From JANLSE01 sp038214135 (GTDB lineage: Bacteria; Chloroflexota; Chloroflexia; Chloroflexales; Roseiflexaceae), in contig JBBQSD010000136.1 of the NCBI GenBank assembly GCA_038214135.1, positions 1 to 16,715 on the forward strand: a stretch of DNA of 16,715 nucleotides. The letters run 5' to 3'. Under the pieces are notes generated by a model, which made no database searches, was not told where the DNA came from, and saw only the letters and a program-made list of their open reading frames with translations. Positions 5,197 through 11,313 of this stretch are shown here, one piece after another. A program made the position numbers and the translations under genes. Numbering within the stretch: position 1 is the first letter of the stretch; the number at the start of each line of letters is the position of its first letter.

Positions 5197-6669
5197 ATGA
5201 ACAGAACACATAGGTGGATTTCAGCAGTGTTGCTGATGCCGCTGCTGATCGGCCTACTGGCAGCCTGTGGTGGCGCAACGCCAGCAGCAGCGCCAACCGC
5301 AGCACCAGCCGCAGCGCCAACCGCCGCGCCAGCCGCTGAACCGACCGTAGCACCAGCCGCTGAACCGACCGTAGCAGCGGCTGCTGAACCGACCGTAGCA
5401 CCGGCTGCGACAGGCAGCAAGCCAGCGCTGCAGATCATCTGGTTTGCGTGGCAACCATGCCAGGCGCTGACCGAACTAGTCAAGGATTATAAAGACGCTG
5501 ATGTCACAGTGCGCTGTGTCCCAATCGCACAATGGCATGATCAGATCTTTACCGACTTTGCCGCCAAGGGTGGTGCTGATCTCGTCATCCTCGACAGTCA
5601 GTTCATTGGTGAGGCCGTTGTCGGAAAACATGTTCTTGATCTGACCGATTGGATGAAGGCTGGCAATATCGAACTGGACGATTACGTTCCAGCGGCGTTG
5701 AGCGCCTATGGCGAATATCCGACTGGTAGCAGCAAGTACTATGGCGTCGCCTTCATGGCCGACACGCAGATGATTGTGTACCGCAAGGATATCTTCAACG
5801 ACGAGAAGGTGAAAGCGGATTACAAAGCCAAGGAAGGCCAGGATTTGGCCGTTCCAGCAACATGGACTGATCTGCTCAAGACGGCACAGTTCTTCAAGGG
5901 CAGCAACGGTGCCTATGGTGTCCAGAATGGCTACACAACCTTCTGGTGTGGCACGCCAGCTTGTTACGATCAGATGGCGACAGTCTGGAATCAGATGGCA
6001 TGGTCGTTTGGTGGCGAATTATGGGATCCAGCAACCTATAAGGTCAATGGTATCATTAATAGCGAGACGAATGTCAAAGCACTCCAATTCGCAACGGATC
6101 TGTTCAAGACCGGCCCGGACGGTTCGGGTGATTTCCAGTTCAACGAGACAGTTGATGCGATCTGTAGTGGCTCGACAGCCATGACGACAATCTGGTTTGG
6201 TTTTGGGCCAGCCTTCATCGACCCAGCTGGCTGCAAGAATTCCGCCAACCTGGGCTATGCCGTCGCTCCTGGTCAGGATAAGCACTTTATCAGCCTTGGT
6301 GGCATGGGTATGCACGTCAGCGCCTATACCAAGAACAAGGATGCCTCACTAGCCTTCCTAAAATGGGTCGAGTCGAAGGACATCCAGACCAAGTGGGTCA
6401 CGATTGGTGGCTTCTCGGCGCGCAAGTCGGTTCTGGCCAGTGATGCCTTCAAGAACGCAACCCCATACAACCCGGCCTTTGCCGAAGCATATCAATATGT
6501 CAAGGATTTCTGGAACGTACCAGAATACAACAAACTGCTGGTCGTCCAGATGGAACAACTCAACCTAGCTGTCACTGGCCAGGCTGATCCAAAAACGGCA
6601 CTCGATACGATTGCCAGTGAGCAACAGAAAATCCTTGATGAAGCCTACCCGAATGGGCCACCAAAGTAG
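5197..6669 (+). CDS. Carbohydrate ABC transporter substrate-binding lipoprotein (family 1)
   Basis: A 490-residue extracellular receptor. A signal peptide (MNRTHRW then a hydrophobic core) ends in the lipobox L-A-A-C with lipidated Cys24. Residues 29-72 form a low-complexity Ala/Pro/Thr/Glu linker with an 8-residue period. The mature domain from about 76 shows features of SBP_bac_1 proteins: IIWFAWQPCQALTELVKDY, ADLVILDSQF, a GVAFMADTQMIVYRKDIF strand-helix, and a C-terminal SLAFLKWVESKDIQTKWV. Six further Cys residues lie in the mature part (PCQAL, VRCVP, WCGT, ACYD, ICSG, GCKN), which could form disulfides outside the cell. The start is supported by AAGGA at 5185-5189. It would deliver a sugar or sugar derivative to the permeases that follow, from which it is separated by a 183-bp gap carrying a hairpin repeat. 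Ligand unknown. Confidence 0.95.
   Translation: MNRTHRWISAVLLMPLLIGLLAACGGATPAAAPTAAPAAAPTAAPAAEPTVAPAAEPTVAAAAEPTVAPAATGSKPALQIIWFAWQPCQALTELVKDYKDADVTVRCVPIAQWHDQIFTDFAAKGGADLVILDSQFIGEAVVGKHVLDLTDWMKAGNIELDDYVPAALSAYGEYPTGSSKYYGVAFMADTQMIVYRKDIFNDEKVKADYKAKEGQDLAVPATWTDLLKTAQFFKGSNGAYGVQNGYTTFWCGTPACYDQMATVWNQMAWSFGGELWDPATYKVNGIINSETNVKALQFATDLFKTGPDGSGDFQFNETVDAICSGSTAMTTIWFGFGPAFIDPAGCKNSANLGYAVAPGQDKHFISLGGMGMHVSAYTKNKDASLAFLKWVESKDIQTKWVTIGGFSARKSVLASDAFKNATPYNPAFAEAYQYVKDFWNVPEYNKLLVVQMEQLNLAVTGQADPKTALDTIASEQQKILDEAYPNGPPK
5278..5412 (+). repeat. 24-bp tandem repeats encoding the lipoprotein linker
   Basis: About five and a half units of an 8-codon repeat of the type A-P-A-A-E/A-P-T-V/A. 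The last units are almost identical at DNA level (GCTGAACCGACCGTAGCA recurs three times). They give the flexible spacer between the lipid anchor and the binding domain. The near identity suggests recent slippage, so copy number may vary between strains. Confidence 0.85.
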
Positions 6670-6676
6670 CACAATC

Positions 6677-6773
6677 TGACATAGTGACATGGTGATGGGG
6701 TGACACGGTGAAAGATGCTTAATCAAAGCGGTACCACACCAATCAAGCACATTCACCTAGTCACTTTGTCACC
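6677..6773. repeat. Dispersed hairpin repeat, copy 2 (partner at 265-360)
   Basis: Homologous to 265-360 along its full length, with an extra base in GATGGGGTGAC. The fold is kept despite many substitutions: 6697-6704 pairs with 6760-6767 (partly through G-T pairs), GGTGA (6707-6711) with TCACC (6753-6757), and GCTTAAT (6717-6723) with ATCAAGC (6742-6748, one mismatch). It sits 8 bp after the receptor stop and ahead of the first permease, so it could protect the receptor mRNA end or reduce read-through (inference). Confidence 0.8.
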
Positions 6774-6809
6774 TAGTCAAAAGCGTCACCATGTCAAAAA
6801 GCGCCACGC

Positions 6810-6838
6810 AATCACGTAATCATATAATCACGTAATCA
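6810..6838 (+). repeat. 13-bp direct repeat around a TATAAT hexamer
   Basis: AATCACGTAATCA occurs at 6810-6822 and 6826-6838, separated by TAT. The junction creates a consensus TATAAT at 6823-6828, 24 nt before the permease ATG. No TTGACA-like box lies at the right distance, so a promoter is only possible. Two copies at a 16-bp period could also bind a regulator. Confidence 0.45.
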
Positions 6839-6852
6839 GTGGGCACACAACC

Positions 6853-7809
6853 ATGCGCGAAACGACAACCACACAACCAGAATCTGGCAGTAGCAGCATC
6901 CTGCGTCCCCGCTTCGGCTGGCTTTCCGATGCATGGCTTGTTCGAATCTTTCTCACACCGACGATGGTTCTGCTGCTACTGATCGCCATCTTCCCATTGA
7001 TCTGGTCGCTGTATCTCAGTTTTACCAAATACTCGGTGATCAAAGATGCCGATACCGGCCCAGTATGGGTTGGATTCGAGAACTACGCCAAACTTCTGGC
7101 CGATCCCAATATCTGGGGGCGTTTTACCACCACCGGTGCCTTTGTCGTCCCGGCTGTCGCGATTGAACTAATCCTTGGGTTCGGGCTAGCGCTGCTGCTC
7201 AACCGTAATTTCGCCGGGCGCGGGTTGCTCCTCACGGCCATGCTCACGCCAATGATGCTCTGCCCAGTTGTTGTAGCATTATTCTGGCGTTTCATGTTCC
7301 GCGCCGATACAGGGGTGCTGAACTGGTTCATCCGTGATGTGTTTCACTGGAACGAAAAGGGTGTCTTCTGGCTGACCGATGTGAAGATCGCCATGTGGTC
7401 GATTGTCATGGTTGATGTGTGGATGTGGACGCCATTTATGATGCTGATCACACTGGCCGGTTTACAGGCAGTACCAACATATCTGTATGAAGCAGCTGAA
7501 GTGGATCGAGCATCGACATGGTTCAAGTTCCGCCAGATCACGCTGCCAATTATCGCACCGCTGATCCTGGTTGGGCTGATCTTTCGGCTGATCGACTCCT
7601 ACCGCCTGTTCGATACCGTCTATGCGCTGACGGGTGGCGGGCCAGCTCGCGCAACCCAGGTACTGTCTGTCTATATCTATCAGGTGGCCTTCCGCGATTT
7701 CAATACCGGTGTTGGCTCAGCACTCGGCTATATCATGCTGATTGTGATTATTGCGCTGGCAAATCTGCTGATTCGGCTGCTGAATGGGCTGAAAGCCGAG
7801 AACGAATAA
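6853..7809 (+). CDS. Carbohydrate ABC transporter permease, MalF/UgpA type
   Basis: A 318-residue inner-membrane protein with six predicted membrane segments (about 33-56, 92-115, 124-148, 176-198, 231-250 and 290-310). The cytoplasmic EAA loop, which docks on the ATPase, is YEAAEVDRASTWFKF...TLP with EAA at 213-215. The Gly normally found four residues after EAA is Arg219 here, a mild departure. The N-terminus (about 1-25) is polar and rich in Thr/Ser. With the second permease it would form the translocation channel. The ATG at 6853 lacks a clear Shine-Dalgarno site. The 183-bp gap from the receptor gene is much wider than the gaps between the transporter genes that follow. Confidence 0.95.
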   Translation: MRETTTTQPESGSSSILRPRFGWLSDAWLVRIFLTPTMVLLLLIAIFPLIWSLYLSFTKYSVIKDADTGPVWVGFENYAKLLADPNIWGRFTTTGAFVVPAVAIELILGFGLALLLNRNFAGRGLLLTAMLTPMMLCPVVVALFWRFMFRADTGVLNWFIRDVFHWNEKGVFWLTDVKIAMWSIVMVDVWMWTPFMMLITLAGLQAVPTYLYEAAEVDRASTWFKFRQITLPIIAPLILVGLIFRLIDSYRLFDTVYALTGGGPARATQVLSVYIYQVAFRDFNTGVGSALGYIMLIVIIALANLLIRLLNGLKAENE

Positions 7810-7824
7810 TATGGAAACCAAACC

Positions 7825-8733
7825 ATGCCTACATACACACCCAGGCGAACAGCACAGGATTGGGTCAAAGAAGCCCTGTTCTGGATAGCAGTTCTGATTG
7901 CGTTTACGGTGATGATGTTTCCGCTGTACTGGATGCTGGTGACATCATTCAAGGAGCGCTCCGAGGTAACGCTGCTGCCGCCAACATTTGTGCCATTTGT
8001 CGATTTCAAGCCGACTGGCATCAACTATCTGGCAGTGTTTACCCGCGTCTCGGAACTTGGCAATACTGTGGGCGGCGATAAACAGGCCACACTGAGCGAA
8101 TTCCCCGAACACCTATTGAATAGCTTCATTATTGCTGGCGGCTCAACCATCCTATCCGTTATTCTGGGGACGCTGGCTGCCTATGCATTTTCGCGCTTTC
8201 GTATTGCAGGTGAGGGCGATCTGCTGTTCTTCATTCTCAGTACTCGTATGCTGCCGCCCATTGTGGTGCTGATTCCGATCTTCCTGATGTTCACATGGGC
8301 CAATCTGCGCGAAGGCTATCTTGGCATCACACTGCTGTATATCACAACCGGCCTACCGTTCGTTGTCTGGATGATGAAGGGTTTCTTCGACGAAATTCCA
8401 CGCGAGTATGAGGAAGCAGCCATGACCGATGGCTACTCACGGATCGAGGCGATCTGGAAGATTGTGTTGCCAGAAGCCTTGCCAGCCATGCTCGCAACCG
8501 CTGTGTTTGTGCTGATCACATCCTGGAATGAATTTGTGTTCGTGCAACTCCTCAACCCAAGCCGTGGAACCACCGTGCCGCCCTTCCTGCTGGCAATCGT
8601 TGGCTATGGTCAGATCGAATGGGGCCGCATGGCGGCGACATCGGTTGTGTTCTTGTTGCCAGTGGTGATCTTCACCTTCCTGGTGCGCAACCATCTCCTG
8701 CGTGGTGTGACATTCGGGGCGGTTCGTCGCTAA
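7825..8733 (+). CDS. Carbohydrate ABC transporter permease, MalG/UgpE type
   Basis: A 302-residue second channel subunit. Membrane segments lie at about 16-40, 98-118, 133-155, 162-183, 217-238 and 268-288. The EAA loop is intact: YEEAAMTDGYSRIEAIWKIV followed by LP, with EAA at 197-199 and Gly203. A long segment between the first two helices (about 45-95) includes LGNTVGGDKQATLSEFPEH. SWNEFVFV near the fifth helix is typical of MalG-type subunits. It begins 15 nt after the first permease, consistent with one transcript. Confidence 0.95.
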   Translation: MPTYTPRRTAQDWVKEALFWIAVLIAFTVMMFPLYWMLVTSFKERSEVTLLPPTFVPFVDFKPTGINYLAVFTRVSELGNTVGGDKQATLSEFPEHLLNSFIIAGGSTILSVILGTLAAYAFSRFRIAGEGDLLFFILSTRMLPPIVVLIPIFLMFTWANLREGYLGITLLYITTGLPFVVWMMKGFFDEIPREYEEAAMTDGYSRIEAIWKIVLPEALPAMLATAVFVLITSWNEFVFVQLLNPSRGTTVPPFLLAIVGYGQIEWGRMAATSVVFLLPVVIFTFLVRNHLLRGVTFGAVRR

Positions 8734-8753
8734 TATGAGAATTTGTATTTGAT

Positions 8754-9833
8754 ATGGCTGAAATTCGCATTACCAATCTGATCAAGCGCTTTGGCGATGT
8801 ATACGCCGTACGCGATCTGAACCTGACGATCAACGACGGCGAGTTCCTGGTGCTGCTTGGCCCATCGGGCTGTGGCAAAACAACAACGCTGCGCTCGATT
8901 GCCGGACTCGAACGCCAAACCGAGGGCGATATCTTCATTGGCCCACGATTGGTGAATGATCTGCGCCCCGGCGACCGCGATATTGCCATGGTGTTCCAGT
9001 TCTATGCACTCTACCCACACCTGACGGCCTTCGATAATATTGCCTTTCCGCTGCGCGCCCAGCGTATCCCCATTCCCGAGATCGAACAGCGCGTGCGAGC
9101 GGTTGCCGCGCAATTGCGGATCGAACATCTGCTCAACCGCCGCCCACGCCAGCTTTCTGGTGGTGAACAGCAGCGCGTTGCCCTTGGGCGGGCCATGGTT
9201 CGCCGACCGCAGGTGTTCCTGATGGACGAGCCGCTGACCAACCTGGACGCGGCGTTGCGGGCCGATATGCGCACCGAACTCAAGCACCTGCAACACGAAC
9301 TCGCCACAACAATGGTCTATGTCACCCATGATCAGGTCGAGGCCATGTCCATGAGCCATCGGATTGTGGTCATGAACCTGGGTGTGCTGCAACAGATCGG
9401 AACGCCGCTGGATGTCTACCGACGCCCAGCAACCCTATTTGTCGCTGGATTTATCGGCAGCCCACCGATGCGCCTGATCGATGGGGAGTTGGCCGATGAT
9501 GCATTTATCGATCCATCAGGCATCTTCAGGCTCAAACTCAACGCCCCGACTGTCGCAAGGATTCGTGAACACGGAGCTACCAAACTGGTATTTGGCATTC
9601 GTCCAGAAGAGATCACCATTGCACAAGAAACACCACCCGATCTGATCGGAATCGTCGCGCTGCGTGAGCCACTCGGCGATGAAACGATCTATGATTTGCA
9701 GGTTGGCACACAGCTACTCCAATTACGGGCCGCACCGACGCTACGCTTAAAATTGGGTGATCAGGTTCCGCTGAAGATTGATCAACAAGCCCTGCGGATC
9801 TTTGATCGGCAAACTGAACAGGCGATTGTGTAG
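8754..9833 (+). CDS. Sugar ABC transporter ATP-binding protein (MalK/UgpC type), catalytically complete
   Basis: A 359-residue ATPase with all expected motifs: Walker A G36-PSGCGK42-TT, Q-loop in VFQFYALYPH, signature LSGGEQQRVALGRA from 134, Walker B FLMDEP with Asp158 and Glu159, D-loop TNLDA, and the H-loop YVTHDQVEA with His192. A C-terminal regulatory region of about 130 residues carries the TOBE-like GIRPEEI segment. It begins 20 nt after the second permease. A paralogue follows 11 nt downstream, so the transporter is predicted to use a heterodimer of two ATPases rather than the usual MalK homodimer. Confidence 0.95.
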   Translation: MAEIRITNLIKRFGDVYAVRDLNLTINDGEFLVLLGPSGCGKTTTLRSIAGLERQTEGDIFIGPRLVNDLRPGDRDIAMVFQFYALYPHLTAFDNIAFPLRAQRIPIPEIEQRVRAVAAQLRIEHLLNRRPRQLSGGEQQRVALGRAMVRRPQVFLMDEPLTNLDAALRADMRTELKHLQHELATTMVYVTHDQVEAMSMSHRIVVMNLGVLQQIGTPLDVYRRPATLFVAGFIGSPPMRLIDGELADDAFIDPSGIFRLKLNAPTVARIREHGATKLVFGIRPEEITIAQETPPDLIGIVALREPLGDETIYDLQVGTQLLQLRAAPTLRLKLGDQVPLKIDQQALRIFDRQTEQAIV

Positions 9834-9844
9834 GATTACTTCTC

Positions 9845-10936
9845 ATGGCAGAACTCGCTATTCATAACCTGACCAAACGATTCGGCAAGGTGACAGCCGT
9901 TCGCGATATGAACCTGACGATTGCCGACCGCGAATTTCTGGTACTGCTTGGGCCATCTGGTGCTGGCAAGACGACGACCCTACGCTGTGTTGCGGGTGTC
10001 GAGAAACCAGATGTTGGCGATATACGCTTTGATGGCCAGGCCGTGACTACGGTTTCTCCTGCCGAACGCGATATCGCATTTGTGTTTCAGACCTACGCAC
10101 TCTATCCGCGCAAGACAGCATTCGAGAATATTGCCTTTCCGCTTGAAGCCCGCCGCCTCGCGCCAACCGAGATCGAGCATACGGTTCGTGAGGTTGCCAA
10201 AAAACTGCGGATCGAGCACCTGTTGCAGCGGCGTCCTGGACAACTTTCTGGTGGCGAACAGCAGCGCGTTGCCCTAGGGCGGGCCATGGTGCGCAAGCCA
10301 AGGGCGTTCCTGATGGACGAACCATTGACCAATCTCGATTTTAAGCTGCGAGTCGAGATGCGTGGCGAACTGAAGCGTATCCATTTTGAATTGAAGACCA
10401 CGCTGCTGTATGTCACCAACGACCAGACCGAAGCCATGTCGCTGGCCGACCGGATCGCAGTATTGAATAGCGGCGTGCTTCAGCAGGTCGATACACCCGA
10501 GGCGATCTACGAGCGGCCAGTGAATCAGTTCGTGGCGGCCTTCGTTGGCAACCCGCGCATGAATTTCCTCGAATGTGGCTTACGCGCCGATGGTGGTCCG
10601 CAGCTTATCGCAACCGATGGATCATGGAGTCTACCCATTCCTGGCGAACTATGGGATCGTGTCCATACCACAATTGGCGGTGGCCGATTGATTCTGGGGG
10701 TTCGGCCAGAGGACATTGCGCTCTCAGCTGAACCATTGCCTAGTTCTATTCCAGGTAAAATCTATGTCATCGAACCGCTTGGTGATCGAACGATTATTGA
10801 TCTCGCAATTGGCGGGGCACAGGTGCGTGTGCGGGTTCCGCCAACATCAACAGACGTTCTTGGCGCTCAGCTTTGGTGTAGCTTCGACACCCAGCGCATT
10901 CATCTGTTCCATCCAGAAACAGGGCAACGGATATAA
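9845..10936 (+). CDS. Second sugar ABC transporter ATP-binding protein, H-loop His replaced by Asn
   Basis: A 363-residue paralogue of the preceding ATPase with motifs at the same residue numbers: Walker A G36-PSGAGK42-TT, Q-loop in VFQTYALYPR, signature LSGGEQQRVALGRA, Walker B FLMDEP with Asp158 and Glu159, then TNLDF. The H-loop reads YVTNDQTEA: residue 192 is Asn where the partner has His. The Q-loop segment also has YPRKT in place of YPHLT. The C-terminal region contains GVRPEDI. Loss of the switch His usually weakens hydrolysis at one of the two ATP sites in heterodimeric ABC systems, so this subunit may form the degenerate site (inference). Two different MalK-like ATPases in one operon are known from the rhizobial glycerol importer GlpS/GlpT. 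The stop overlaps the next ATG by one base (TAATG). Confidence 0.95.
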   Translation: MAELAIHNLTKRFGKVTAVRDMNLTIADREFLVLLGPSGAGKTTTLRCVAGVEKPDVGDIRFDGQAVTTVSPAERDIAFVFQTYALYPRKTAFENIAFPLEARRLAPTEIEHTVREVAKKLRIEHLLQRRPGQLSGGEQQRVALGRAMVRKPRAFLMDEPLTNLDFKLRVEMRGELKRIHFELKTTLLYVTNDQTEAMSLADRIAVLNSGVLQQVDTPEAIYERPVNQFVAAFVGNPRMNFLECGLRADGGPQLIATDGSWSLPIPGELWDRVHTTIGGGRLILGVRPEDIALSAEPLPSSIPGKIYVIEPLGDRTIIDLAIGGAQVRVRVPPTSTDVLGAQLWCSFDTQRIHLFHPETGQRI

Positions 10937-11109
10937 TGATGTCACAAAAAACATACAATCTGGTTGAGCGGATTATTATTGCACTCATGGTGATTGGCAT
11001 GGTCGGCATGTTTCAACCACTCGCCGGTGTACTATTTGGCTACAGCTTCATGCTGCTGCTGCTCAGCACAATCAGTTTCATTGTTGTGAGCCATTTGGTG
11101 CCGAAGTAG
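10936..11109 (+). CDS. Small two-helix membrane protein, translationally coupled to the ABC transporter
   Basis: A 57-residue reading frame beginning MMSQKTYNLVERIIIALMVI and ending SHLVPK. Its ATG (10936-10938) shares one base with the TAA of the second ATPase (10934-10936), a classic coupling arrangement. After a short polar start, hydrophobic stretches at about residues 13-34 and 36-52 predict two membrane helices, with Gly/Met-rich IGMVGMFQPLAGVLFGY forming the centre. I do not recognise a family with certainty. The rhizobial glycerol ABC operon also carries a small membrane protein (GlpU, DUF2160), which is a functional analogy only. The coupling and its place at the end of the transporter genes suggest an accessory subunit. 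Confidence 0.75.
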   Translation: MMSQKTYNLVERIIIALMVIGMVGMFQPLAGVLFGYSFMLLLLSTISFIVVSHLVPK

Positions 11110-11120
11110 TATTCAGCATT

Positions 11121-11184
11121 CAGAAGTCGGGAGTCAGAATAGCGTATGCAGAACGTCGGTGGCAACCTGCATGCAGAACATCGG
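11121..11184. repeat. Short intergenic repeats after the transporter operon
   Basis: CAGAAGTCGGGAGTCAGAA at 11121-11139 matches the 14-mer repeat unit at 2408-2426 with one difference. It is followed by a 14-bp direct repeat ATGCAGAAC(G/A)TCGG at 11146-11159 and 11171-11184. These lie between the small membrane protein stop and the hairpins; no coding content is seen. Confidence 0.7.
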
Positions 11185-11189
11185 GGTAG

Positions 11190-11251
11190 AGGCGCCCTGT
11201 TGGGGCGTCTAAGGCCACCTGTGTATGTCCAGACGCTCCAGCGGAGCGTCT
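11190..11251. terminator. Two hairpins between convergent operons; probable bidirectional transcription end
   Basis: Hairpin one pairs 11190-11197 (AGGCGCCC) with 11203-11210 (GGGCGTCT), 8 bp with one G-T pair. Hairpin two is a perfect 9-bp stem, AGACGCTCC (11231-11239), loop AGC, GGAGCGTCT (11243-11251). They lie midway between the last plus-strand gene (ends 11109) and the convergent priA (ends 11312). Neither is followed by a real T-run, so any termination role is inferred from position. Confidence 0.45.
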
Positions 11252-11296
11252 CTATCCTGGCCGTACCTTCAACGCACAGGCATTCCAGCGGAACAA

Positions 11297-11313
11297 CTCC
11301 TGTCTCCTGTCTC
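11297..11313. repeat. CTCCTGT tandem repeat at the priA stop codon
   Basis: CTCCTGT occurs twice in tandem (11297-11303 and 11304-11310), followed by CTC, ending inside the priA stop codon (11312-11314). On the minus strand it reads GACAGGAG repeats, related in composition to the GGAGTCAG words at 2403 and 11121. Confidence 0.6.

Noticed and set aside
5145..5483. Alanine/glycine-rich minus-strand open frame opposite the receptor gene
   Set aside because: It is the shadow of the tandem-repeat linker; the plus strand has a signal peptide, lipobox and a full binding domain.
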